A stretch of 37,921 bases of DNA from NCBI GenBank assembly GCA_011959805.1, contig BLMC01000024.1:1-37921 (forward strand), given 5' to 3'. Position numbers and translations under genes: made by a program. Below, piece by piece: positions 1 through 7,678 of the stretch. The first letter of the stretch is position 1; each line of letters starts with the position of its first letter. A model generated the notes under the pieces. The model was not told the DNA's origin, did not search any database, and saw nothing but the letters and a program-made list of their open reading frames with translations. The stretch is from Lachnospiraceae bacterium (GTDB taxonomy: Bacteria; Bacillota; Clostridia; Lachnospirales; Lachnospiraceae).

Positions 1-11
1 GGGGGGGGGGG
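1..11 (+). repeat. poly-G tract (at least 11 G) at the window edge
   Basis: The window opens with eleven consecutive G. The tract may extend further left. It lies within the open frame of the first gene, and matches in length the three other tracts in this locus. Confidence 0.8.
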
Positions 12-1061
12 TACTTGCGTGACTATTTGGACAGAGAGCTTTTACAATCTGTTGAGAACAAACAAAGTTGCAGTCAAGATGGATTTGAACAAAAAGTTTA
101 TGTAATCTGTGATGATAGTACCTATCGCTGGAAAACTCGTTTTGAAAAAGCAGGCAGCTCCGATATATTTATTTTTTTGTATGAGTTTTTAATGCATTAT
201 TATTATAAAATGCCATATTGGTATTTCAATTATTGCAAAATGCAGGTCAGTCAGAATATAAGCAGTGTTGCAACAGGGATTTCTTATATCAAATGTGCAT
301 TACAGGATTGCTCTATTTTAAATCTGGCGAATACCGGACAGGACTTAGAGCATGATTTTATAATGTTTGAGAAGTATATGGAGATATGTAGCCAAAGAGA
401 AATAAAAGTGGAGAATGCTATTATTGGTCTTTGCCCGTATAGTCTTAGATATTCAATGAAACAGTCACATGTGAATTGCCAAGAACTGTTGTTGTATGAG
501 CCTGTTGTTGAAGGAATACTCTTAGAAGAGGGATATCCTTATTATAGCTGGTGGTATGCATATCAAAAGAAGCTGATTGATATCTTCTTAAAGGATTTTG
601 ATATGCGAAAATGTTTTTTTGAATATTATGTTCCAATGTATGGAAAAGTTGACAATAAAGAAGCAGTATTTTGTGAACACCGTTTATCAAATGAGGAACG
701 GGCGGAATATCAAAATATACAGCATAGAATATATAATAAGCCATATGAAGCGACGATACAGAAAAATAAGGAAATTTTAAGAAAATATACGGACAGTGCA
801 TCCAACAGGGGGGTGAAAGTTATTTTCTTTCTTCCTCCTTATACCGAATTGTACAAGCGGGAATGGAACAGGGATTATTTAGAAGAACTCAAGCAATATG
901 TAATGGAATTAAGGAAAGAATATGAGATTCATGTATTGGATTTGACAGAAGATTATTTTCCTGACTGGTATTTTGAGGATGCAGGTCATTTAAATGCTGT
1001 CGGACAAAGAGCAGTCACAAAGAAAGTATTAGAGTATGTGGAAAATATACAGAGAGTATAA
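1..1061 (+). CDS. SGNH/GDSL-like hydrolase or O-acyltransferase, 5' partial, preceded by poly-G
   Basis: The gene is cut by the left edge of the window. The reading frame is open from base 3 through the run of G at 1-11 (Gly-Gly-Gly-Tyr-Leu-Arg) to the stop at 1061, so the TTG at 15 is probably not the true start. The last part reads WYFEDAGHLNAVGQRAV, which resembles the C-terminal Asp-x-x-His block of SGNH hydrolases and DltD-like proteins. A preceding strand (VKVIFFLPPY) fits the same fold. The N-terminal Gly-Asp-Ser block would lie upstream, outside the window. The protein probably adds or removes acyl groups on sugars of the surrounding glycan locus. The gene ends 26 bases before the next epimerase gene, so the two are likely cotranscribed. 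Family assignment is by motif only and moderately secure; whether the tract is in frame with the missing start cannot be judged. Confidence 0.55.
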   Translation, partial: GGGYLRDYLDRELLQSVENKQSCSQDGFEQKVYVICDDSTYRWKTRFEKAGSSDIFIFLYEFLMHYYYKMPYWYFNYCKMQVSQNISSVATGISYIKCALQDCSILNLANTGQDLEHDFIMFEKYMEICSQREIKVENAIIGLCPYSLRYSMKQSHVNCQELLLYEPVVEGILLEEGYPYYSWWYAYQKKLIDIFLKDFDMRKCFFEYYVPMYGKVDNKEAVFCEHRLSNEERAEYQNIQHRIYNKPYEATIQKNKEILRKYTDSASNRGVKVIFFLPPYTELYKREWNRDYLEELKQYVMELRKEYEIHVLDLTEDYFPDWYFEDAGHLNAVGQRAVTKKVLEYVENIQRV

Positions 1062-1087
1062 AAATAACATTTAGAAAGGGATGGCTT

Positions 1088-2038
1088 ATGAGAGTATTAG
1101 TAACAGGCGGAGCAGGTCATATAGGATCGCATATTGTGGAAAGATTGTTGGCAAAAGGAGACAAAGTGCTGGTAATAGATAATTATCAGACAGGCAGGCG
1201 CGATAATTTAAAAGAACACATGAATTTGCAGATTGTAGAGGATAGTATTGCCAACACGAATAAGATATTTGAAGTATTTGATGCATTTCAACCGGAAATT
1301 TTGGTACATGCAGCGGCTTCTTATAAAGATCCTGAAAATTGGATTGAGGATGCAACAACCAATGTAGTCGGTGCCGCAAATTTGGTAAAGGCAGCTAAAA
1401 AAGTAGGAGTGAAGAGAATTATTTATTTTCAGACAGCGCTTTGCTATGGATTAAAACCGATTGAACAGCCAATTACCTTAAAACATCCATATTTTTCTGG
1501 CGGATATGCAGGGGGCAGCAGCTATGCAATCAGCAAGACAGGTGGAGAGTTGTACATTGAATTGTCAGGAATTGAGTTTCTGTCTTTTAGACTTGCAAAT
1601 TCCTATGGACCTAGAAATTTGAGCGGTCCTCTTCCTACGTTTTATAACAGGCTTACAAATGGAAAAGAATGCTTTGTGATGGATACCAGAAGGGATTTTG
1701 TGTTTGTGGATGATGTTGTGAATGTTATTATGAAGGCGATTGATGGTATGGGAAGTTGTGGATATTATCATATTTCAAGTGGAAAGGATTATGCGATTAA
1801 GGAATTATTTGATGCGACATTGAAGGCGCTGGACATAACCTTGGAGAACCCTGTTGAAGTACGCCAGAGAGGTGAGGATGATGTCTATACAATTCTCCTT
1901 GATCCGAATAAGGTAAAAAAAGACTTTGACTGGGATGTGCAGACACCATTAGAAGAAGGGATTAAAAAAACGATTGAATGGTATCAGCAATATGGTATTA
2001 CACAGACCTATACACATTTAAAAGGAGAAATCAGATAG
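1088..2038 (+). CDS. NAD-dependent sugar epimerase/dehydratase (extended SDR)
   Basis: This 316-residue protein is an extended short-chain dehydrogenase/reductase that would act on a nucleotide sugar in the cytoplasm. The NAD-binding motif VTGGAGHIGSHI is at residues 5-16. The catalytic Tyr-x-x-x-Lys is Y146-AIS-K150, with T116 in FQTALCYG as the likely partner Ser/Thr. The length and spacing are normal for UDP-glucose 4-epimerase-like or dehydratase-like enzymes; substrate cannot be told from sequence alone. The start ATG at 1088 has a GAAAGGG ribosome site. The next gene begins with a GTG that overlaps the stop codon by one base, so the two epimerases are translationally coupled and may act in consecutive steps. 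Confidence 0.85.
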   Translation: MRVLVTGGAGHIGSHIVERLLAKGDKVLVIDNYQTGRRDNLKEHMNLQIVEDSIANTNKIFEVFDAFQPEILVHAAASYKDPENWIEDATTNVVGAANLVKAAKKVGVKRIIYFQTALCYGLKPIEQPITLKHPYFSGGYAGGSSYAISKTGGELYIELSGIEFLSFRLANSYGPRNLSGPLPTFYNRLTNGKECFVMDTRRDFVFVDDVVNVIMKAIDGMGSCGYYHISSGKDYAIKELFDATLKALDITLENPVEVRQRGEDDVYTILLDPNKVKKDFDWDVQTPLEEGIKKTIEWYQQYGITQTYTHLKGEIR

Positions 2039-3111
2039 TGACAAAAGAGGATTACAGTTTATTTGAAAATAAATGTGTTTTAGCAGTTGGCGGAGCTGGA
2101 TTTGTCGGAAGCAATTTAGTTAGGCTTTTATTAAATAATGTGCAGGAAATCAGTATTATAATTGTGGACAATCTATTATCCGCGGAGATTGTAAACGTAC
2201 CTAAAGACAAACGCATTACATTTATTGAGCGTTCTATTACAGATTTTCGCGTTCTTGCAAATTTATCGAATAATATAGATTATGTTTTTCATTTGGCTAC
2301 TTTTCATGGCAATCAAAGTTCTATCTTTGATCCGATTGCGGATAATGAAAACAATACACAGACAACATTAAAATTGTTTGAACGTTTGAAGGATTTTCAC
2401 AACCTTAAAAAAGTGGTGTATTCCTCAGCAGGGTGTTCTGTGGCTAAAAAAACATTTGGGGAAGCAATTGCAACAACAGAAGAAAGTCCTATTGAACTTC
2501 ATCAGGATAGTCCTTATTCCATCTCAAAAATAATCGGAGAATTTTATTCCGTGTATTATCATAAACAATATGCTCTTCCTGTTGTCAGAGCCAGATTTCA
2601 AAATGTATATGGTCCGGGAGAAATTTTGGGAGCTGGTAATTGGAGAGGCACTTATGCAACAATTTGGAGAAACGTGACACCGACTTTTATTTACAGGGCA
2701 TTAACGAATCAGGAGATTTTGTTGGAAAATGAAGGAATTGCCACAAGAGATTTTATTTTTGTGGAAGACATTTGCCGCGGTCTTATGCTGTGTGCTTTGA
2801 AAGGAAATGAGGGAGACGTGTATAATATCGGTTCTGGAGTTGAAACTTCTATTTCAGATTTGGCACAAAAAATTATACAAATTGCAGATAGTAAGTCGAA
2901 ATTGAAAATAATTCCTAAAAGGGCATGGGATACATCAGGTAAGCGGTTTGCTTCGGTAGTAAAGTCAAAAGAAATACTAGGATTTACAGCTGAGGTTGCG
3001 TTACAGGAAGGGCTAGAAAAGACTGTCGCATGGACAAGGCAAAATCAGACTATAATACAAAGATGTATAGAAAAGCATGAAAGGCACTTGGCATACTACC
3101 AAAATAAATAG
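2038..3111 (+). CDS. NAD-dependent sugar epimerase/dehydratase, second copy type
   Basis: A second extended SDR enzyme, 357 residues from the GTG at 2038. That start is chosen because it overlaps the upstream TAG (TAGTG) and has AAAGGAG about nine bases ahead; the longer open frame from 1978 would run into the upstream gene. The Rossmann motif GGAGFVGS lies at residues 18-25, and the catalytic Tyr-x-x-x-Lys is in SPYSISK, about Y160 and K164. FHLATFHGNQ is the usual strand-4 region. It is clearly different in sequence from the gene before it, so this is not a tandem duplication. Likely role: epimerisation or dehydration of an NDP-sugar feeding the glycan cluster. Exact product unknown. Confidence 0.83.
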   Translation: MTKEDYSLFENKCVLAVGGAGFVGSNLVRLLLNNVQEISIIIVDNLLSAEIVNVPKDKRITFIERSITDFRVLANLSNNIDYVFHLATFHGNQSSIFDPIADNENNTQTTLKLFERLKDFHNLKKVVYSSAGCSVAKKTFGEAIATTEESPIELHQDSPYSISKIIGEFYSVYYHKQYALPVVRARFQNVYGPGEILGAGNWRGTYATIWRNVTPTFIYRALTNQEILLENEGIATRDFIFVEDICRGLMLCALKGNEGDVYNIGSGVETSISDLAQKIIQIADSKSKLKIIPKRAWDTSGKRFASVVKSKEILGFTAEVALQEGLEKTVAWTRQNQTIIQRCIEKHERHLAYYQNK

Positions 3112-3128
3112 TTATAAGGATATATACT

Positions 3129-5066
3129 ATGTGTTCAATAGCGGGAATGTTAAATATTAAAAAGGATAAAATACAGGATATTTCATATAAATTAAATGTC
3201 ATGAACGATATGCAGAAACATAGAGGACCAGATGACACAGGTATTTGGGCAAATTCGCAGGAATATATTGGTTTGGCACATAATCGCCTAAGTATTTTTG
3301 ATTTGACAGATTGCGGACATCAACCTATGAAGGATAACGAAACGGGGAACATAGTATGCTTTAATGGAGAAATATATAATTACATAGAGCTTAGGAAAGA
3401 AATTGGATGTGTATTTAGGACAAACACAGATACAGAAGTGATTTTAAAGGCTTATGAGAAATGGGGGACAGATTGTGTAAAGCATTTTAAGGGAATGTTT
3501 TCCTTTGCTATTTGGGATGAGAGAAAACAAACCTTATTTTGTGCAAGGGACAGATTTGGTATTAAGCCGTTTTACTATGCAATTGTTGACAATGTTTTTT
3601 ATTTTGCCTCCGAAATGAAGGCGCTTCTTCCTTTCCTTCAAGATATTGAAACAGATGTGGAAGGCTTCAAGGATTATTTGACCTTTCAGTTTTGTTTGGG
3701 AAATCACACACTGTTTGAGGGAATTAAAACGCTGGAGCCGGCACATGATATCGTAATACAGGAAAATAAGATTCATTTCCAAAGATATTGGCAAGTGTTT
3801 TATGATTTGGACTGGAATCATACAGAAAAGTATTTTATTGAGAGACTCGATGAACTTTTGCATAATTCAATTCGTTATCACATTAGAAGTGATGTACCTA
3901 TTGGAGGATATGTGAGCGGAGGCGTGGATTCTTCTGTTATCTCTGCGATGGCAGCAGAGATGGTAGGCGGGGAGAATTACGCAGGATTTACAGGAAAATT
4001 CAGTATTAGCAGACTCTATGATGAGAGCATGTATGCGGAAGATATAGCAAAAGAACATAATTTTTCGTTATATCAGATTGACATGACTTGTGCGGATTTT
4101 TTGAACAATATTGAAAAGGTTATCTATCATTTGGACATGCCTGTTGCAGGACCTGGTTCTTTTTGTCAGTATATGGTTTCGGGACTGGCAGCAAAGCATA
4201 GAAAAGTGGTACTTGGTGGTCAAGGAGGGGACGAGATCTTTGGAGGGTACACAAGATACCTGGTAGCTTACTTTGAACAATGTATTAAAGGTGCAATAGA
4301 AGGAACAACGGACAATCAAAAATATATCGTGACATATGAATCGATTATTCCTAATTTGATAGCACTTAGAAATTATAAACCAATGATAAAAGATTTTTGG
4401 AGTTCTGGATTGTTTGAAGAAAGTGATAAGCGATATTTTAAATTGATTAACCGAGCACCGATGCTTTATGATTGTATTCACCAAGAAATGCTAAGTGATT
4501 ATGATCCATACCAGACATTTCATGATATTTTTTATGCCGAAAACCTAAAAAATATTTGCTACTTCGATAATATGACACATTTTGATTTTAAGACATTATT
4601 GCCAGCTTTGCTGCATGTAGAAGACAGGATGAGTATGGCTCATGGACTTGAATCAAGAGTGCCGCTTTTGGATGACGAGCTTATAGAGTTTGTAGCAACA
4701 ATTCCAGCAAACTTTAAATTAAAAGCCGGAGATATGAAGCATATTTTTAAGAAATCAATGAACAAATATTTGCCGGATAGTATACAAAAACGCACAGATA
4801 AGATGGGGTTCCCGATTCCATTTAACCGATGGATTAAGAATGAGGCGAAAGATTTTATACATGATATCCTTGGTTCAAAGAAGGCACTTAACAGACAGCT
4901 TATTGATAATAATAAGGTCATTTGGAAAATGGAAACGGAAAGCGATTTTGGAAGAAGTATCTGGGGAGTGCTTTGTATGGAGTTGTGGCAGAGGGCATTC
5001 CATGACAAGAAAGCAGAATACAAAAGAAAGCTAAGGAACTGTTCAGAAAGTTATTGTCATGAATAA
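3129..5066 (+). CDS. asnB: asparagine synthase (glutamine-hydrolysing)-type amidotransferase
   Basis: A 645-residue class II glutamine amidotransferase. The catalytic Cys2 is exposed after removal of Met (MCSIAGM), followed by the HRGPDDTG block (31-38), the FNGEIYNY block (78-85) and DRFGIKPFYY. The synthetase half carries the PP-loop SGGVDSS (263-269) and LGGQGGDEIFGGY, both needed to form the acyl-adenylate. All residues needed for the standard reaction seem present. In polysaccharide clusters such AsnB paralogues often amidate a uronic acid or similar carboxylate rather than make free asparagine; that is family knowledge and only an inference here. It sits 18 bases after the epimerase and is probably in the same operon. 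Confidence 0.85.
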   Translation: MCSIAGMLNIKKDKIQDISYKLNVMNDMQKHRGPDDTGIWANSQEYIGLAHNRLSIFDLTDCGHQPMKDNETGNIVCFNGEIYNYIELRKEIGCVFRTNTDTEVILKAYEKWGTDCVKHFKGMFSFAIWDERKQTLFCARDRFGIKPFYYAIVDNVFYFASEMKALLPFLQDIETDVEGFKDYLTFQFCLGNHTLFEGIKTLEPAHDIVIQENKIHFQRYWQVFYDLDWNHTEKYFIERLDELLHNSIRYHIRSDVPIGGYVSGGVDSSVISAMAAEMVGGENYAGFTGKFSISRLYDESMYAEDIAKEHNFSLYQIDMTCADFLNNIEKVIYHLDMPVAGPGSFCQYMVSGLAAKHRKVVLGGQGGDEIFGGYTRYLVAYFEQCIKGAIEGTTDNQKYIVTYESIIPNLIALRNYKPMIKDFWSSGLFEESDKRYFKLINRAPMLYDCIHQEMLSDYDPYQTFHDIFYAENLKNICYFDNMTHFDFKTLLPALLHVEDRMSMAHGLESRVPLLDDELIEFVATIPANFKLKAGDMKHIFKKSMNKYLPDSIQKRTDKMGFPIPFNRWIKNEAKDFIHDILGSKKALNRQLIDNNKVIWKMETESDFGRSIWGVLCMELWQRAFHDKKAEYKRKLRNCSESYCHE

Positions 5067-5111
5067 TTTATTCAGTTCCTTGACAAGTAGAAACGAAGAG
5101 GGGGAGAATTT

Positions 5112-5828
5112 ATGCATATATTTAATGCAACAGATGTTGAAAATTACATGAAGCAGGATTGGATCATGCAGCTTCTGAAAAGCTGCGCAGAGAAAAGCTG
5201 TGTAGAGAAGAATGTGATTACAGTGGCAACAAACGAATGGTTGATGACAGATGTGAATAAACGTATGATATATGCGGAAATGTATGGGGATTTTCTGATC
5301 GAAAAGCAGAATAAAAAGGTACTAGATGCGGGGGGGGGGGTATCACTCTTAACAAATGTGCTAGCAGAAAACACAGAATATACGCTTGTGGATCTGCTTG
5401 CTCACGGGGGTAAGGAATATCTAAAACAGCACAAGAATCTGCATGTTAAGTTAAAAGCTTTGGACTGGTATCTGTTGGAAATGGACGAAGACTATGATGT
5501 CATTCTCGCAAATGATATTTTTCCAAATGTAGATCAAAGAATGGAACTTTTTATAGAGAAAATGTTACCACATTGTAGAGAATTAAGAATGAGTGTTACT
5601 TATTATAATACGCTGCGTTTTTATGTTACACGGAGATTGGATGCTGAAGAAATATTGACAATGCTTTGTTATGACGGCGATATGGTATCATCAAAGCTCA
5701 AAAAATATTTATCCGAAATGATTGATACCAAAGAAAAAGATCTGGTGGATATGAAAACAGACAAATCAAGTATTTACGAGAATGGAAGACAAGTTGCCTA
5801 TATCAGAATGCGTGGCGGGATACAATGA
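5112..5828 (+). CDS. SAM-dependent (sugar O-)methyltransferase with in-frame poly-G tract
   Basis: A 238-residue class I SAM methyltransferase. Motif I is KVLDAGGGVSLL (residues 69-80), followed by the acidic strand-2 end YTLVDLL and YDVILANDIF, the usual strand-4 motif. The three glycines of motif I are encoded by an 11-G tract at 5330-5340, and with 11 G the frame is intact. One base more or less would truncate the protein soon after residue 76. The neighbouring sugar enzymes suggest a sugar O-methyltransferase, though the acceptor cannot be read from sequence. The gene has a GAGGGGGAG ribosome site and is followed 38 bases later by an SGNH gene with its own G tract. Confidence 0.75.
   Translation: MHIFNATDVENYMKQDWIMQLLKSCAEKSCVEKNVITVATNEWLMTDVNKRMIYAEMYGDFLIEKQNKKVLDAGGGVSLLTNVLAENTEYTLVDLLAHGGKEYLKQHKNLHVKLKALDWYLLEMDEDYDVILANDIFPNVDQRMELFIEKMLPHCRELRMSVTYYNTLRFYVTRRLDAEEILTMLCYDGDMVSSKLKKYLSEMIDTKEKDLVDMKTDKSSIYENGRQVAYIRMRGGIQ
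5330..5340 (+). repeat. poly-G tract (11 G) in methyltransferase gene, in-frame state
   Basis: Eleven consecutive G within the codons of SAM motif I. At this length the 238-residue frame is continuous. Such tracts are classic slipped-strand mispairing sites. Confidence 0.9.
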
Positions 5829-5866
5829 CAAATTTCGTGCTAACAATTTATGAAATGGAGATTGCG

Positions 5867-6504
5867 ATGAATATATATTTTTTTGGAGATTCTATTAGCT
5901 TTGGGCAAGGGATATCTGTGGATTTAACATGGGTGAATCAGATAGCGCAGCAGTTACGTCGGGCATACAGGGGGGGGGGGTAATTATGGTCGTGAATACT
6001 TCCATCAACGGAAATACGACGAGAATGGCGTTGGAAAGAATGCCTTATGATGTGCAGAGCCATGAAGTGGATGTTTTGGTGATAGGATTTGGGATGAATG
6101 ACTGTAATTACTGGGTAACCGATAAAGGGATGCCAAGAGTGTCACCCAATGCGTTTAAAGCGAATCTGGAGGAAATTATAGAACGTGCATTTCGTTTTGG
6201 AGCTAAGCAGGTAGTTCTTAGAACTAATCATCCATCGCCCAAAACGGATTATATGACTCATACAACCATTACGTATGGGGAGAGCAATCACTTTTATAAT
6301 GAAATTATAAGGGAGGTTGCAAAAAGCAATCCAAGAGTCATATTTGTGGATATGGAGCAGGAATTTAATAGATACATAGCAGAGCATTCTGTCCCATTAG
6401 AGGAATTAACCCTGTCTGACGGAGTTCATTTAAGCTTGCTGGGGCATAAAGTGTACTTTGACTGTATGTATCCTGTCATTTCAAAAATAGCAGAGGAATA
6501 TTAA
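5867..6504 (+). CDS. SGNH/GDSL hydrolase-like protein, frameshifted at a poly-G tract (phase-off)
   Basis: Translation from the ATG at 5867 gives MNIYFFGDSISFGQGI, the SGNH block I with catalytic Ser, and runs to RRAYRGGG where it meets TAA right after the 11-G tract (5970-5980). The continuation lies in another frame: VVNTSINGNTTRMALERM, then VIGFGMNDCNYW (block III, GxND) and, near the end, LSDGVHLSLLGHKVY (block V, Asp-x-x-His). Adding one G or removing two joins the parts into a protein of about 212 residues with all four SGNH blocks. It is therefore either a phase-variable gene in the off state or a homopolymer sequencing error. Likely role: O-acetyl esterase or acyltransferase on the glycan. 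A 23-bp direct repeat begins at its stop codon. Confidence 0.8.
5970..5980 (+). repeat. poly-G tract (11 G) in SGNH gene, out-of-frame state
   Basis: Eleven G followed by TAATTATGG. With 11 G, the upstream frame ends at the adjacent TAA. With 12 or 9 G, upstream and downstream SGNH blocks are joined. Confidence 0.9.
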
Positions 6505-6526
6505 GAAGCCAATAGGCGAGCGGTGC
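6504..6526 (+). repeat. 23-bp direct repeat, copy 1
   Basis: A perfect 23-bp match to 6910-6932. This copy starts at the last base of the SGNH stop codon and is non-coding. The second copy encodes residues 9-16 (QKPIGERC) of the formyltransferase. The 406 bp between the copy starts contains the promoter and leader of the formyltransferase gene. Confidence 0.85.
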
Positions 6527-6884
6527 ATGGCGATAATGCTTTTTTTGAGAGACAGATAATGAATAAAAGAACCTTGACAATTTTATACTTTATATCATGA
6601 AAAACAGGACATATGTTTGAAAAACTTGACAAATACGAACATATACATTGTACTATAAAGTAATAGTTATTTTATTGAATTTGGGAAGGAAAAATATATT
6701 TTTGTAAAAATGCAGCGGATTATTATGAAAAAATTGAGTTAGAACGTGTTTTCTTTTCGAGTTGACTATTATTGAATCATATTATATTAAATTAATCCTG
6801 ATGTAAAGTATGAAATTGTCTGACAGACAATGGAAGTAGTATACCTCAGGTTTTTTGTGCGGGAAGCGCAGGAGGAATATTTAG
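6527..6884 (+). promoter_or_regulatory. gene-free promoter/leader region ahead of the formyltransferase
   Basis: No credible gene is seen here. TTGACA at 6574 and again at 6626 are candidate -35 boxes; for the second, TACTAT lies at 6651 with a 19-base spacer, a weak match. Neither promoter is certain. The distal part holds a terminator-like hairpin (listed separately) followed by GGAGGAAT and the start codon at 6885. The CTTGACAATTT core and the later GTGTAAAG/ATGTAAAG-TATGAAATTG block recur upstream of the LpxD-like gene, so the two regions look like paralogous regulatory modules. Confidence 0.5.
6797..6856 (+). terminator. terminator-like leader hairpin (possible attenuator)
   Basis: CCTGA (6797-6801) can pair with TCAGG (6846-6850), followed directly by TTTTTT. 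Inside lies the perfect palindrome ATTGTCTGACAGACAAT. It stands between candidate promoters and the start codon of the formyltransferase gene, where an attenuator or a processive-antitermination target would be expected. A similar block precedes the LpxD-like gene. Confidence 0.5.
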
Positions 6885-7661
6885 ATGTTACATATAATGT
6901 TTATGGGTCAGAAGCCAATAGGCGAGCGGTGCTTTAAACAACTGTTGAAACGCCAAAATAATCATTACCAAATTGCAGCGGCTGTCTCAAATATAGATAA
7001 GACAAAGAAATGGTGGAATGGGAATAAAATATATGAGCAGTGCATGAGCGAAGATATTATTTTTATAGATAATACAAAGAAAAATGAAGAGAGAATCAGG
7101 GAAGTAATTATCAAAGAAAATATCAATTTTATTGTTTCAGTAGGGCACGGATGGATATTGAGCGATAAAATACTTCAATTAGTAAATTATCATGCTGTGA
7201 ACCTGCATCTAGCAAAGCTGCCAGAATATCAGGGAAATTTTACTTACAATCATGCTATTTTAAATGGGGAAAAGGAATATGGAGTTACGCTTCATTGGAT
7301 GACGGAAACGGTCGATTTGGGAGACTGTATTTTCACAAAAACATTTCCTGTCGGCGATGATGATACGGCATATTCATTGTATACAAGGTCTGTTGATGAA
7401 GGAGCGGCATTGTTTGGACAGTTTCTTGATTTTATTAGTGATGGAAGGAGACTACCAAGGAAACCAATGATAGGGAAGCAGCGTTTTTACAGCAGAGATT
7501 CTTTGAAGGGATTAAGGGAAATAAGGCATAGTGATAAACCAGAGCACGTTGTACAAAAAAGCAGGGCATTTTATTTCCCGCCTTTTGAGAATGCATATTT
7601 TGTGATTCAGGGAAAAAAGTATTTTGTATATCCAGAAGATACAGGCAATGGAGCAAAATAA
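6885..7661 (+). CDS. Fmt-like formyltransferase (probable sugar N-formyltransferase)
   Basis: A 258-residue protein of the N10-formyltetrahydrofolate-dependent transferase fold. The catalytic triad expected for this family is present as N106 and H108 in VNLHLAKLPEYQG and D144 in TETVDLGDC; these are the same numbers as in the E. coli methionyl-tRNA formyltransferase. The protein lacks the full C-terminal tRNA-binding domain length (Fmt is usually about 310 residues), which favours a sugar amine as acceptor. Known relatives N-formylate dTDP- or UDP-4-amino sugars. It is the first gene after the 6505-6884 leader and sits 17 bases before a glycosyltransferase gene. Function as sugar N-formyltransferase is inference from context. 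Confidence 0.78.
   Translation: MLHIMFMGQKPIGERCFKQLLKRQNNHYQIAAAVSNIDKTKKWWNGNKIYEQCMSEDIIFIDNTKKNEERIREVIIKENINFIVSVGHGWILSDKILQLVNYHAVNLHLAKLPEYQGNFTYNHAILNGEKEYGVTLHWMTETVDLGDCIFTKTFPVGDDDTAYSLYTRSVDEGAALFGQFLDFISDGRRLPRKPMIGKQRFYSRDSLKGLREIRHSDKPEHVVQKSRAFYFPPFENAYFVIQGKKYFVYPEDTGNGAK
6910..6932 (+). repeat. 23-bp direct repeat, copy 2 (inside formyltransferase gene)
   Basis: Perfect copy of 6504-6526, here coding for residues 9-16 of the formyltransferase. Confidence 0.85.
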
Positions 7662-7678
7662 CAAAAGGAGGCAGAAAA

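Noticed and set aside
807-812. Run of 6 G in the first gene, and another run of 6 G in dnaE near 33426
   Set aside because: Such lengths occur by chance and the frames are intact; they differ clearly from the 11-G tracts.
1978-2037. Longer N-terminus for the second epimerase
   Set aside because: It would overlap the upstream gene by 61 bases without a ribosome site, while GTG at 2038 gives a normal SDR start and a coupled TAGTG junction.
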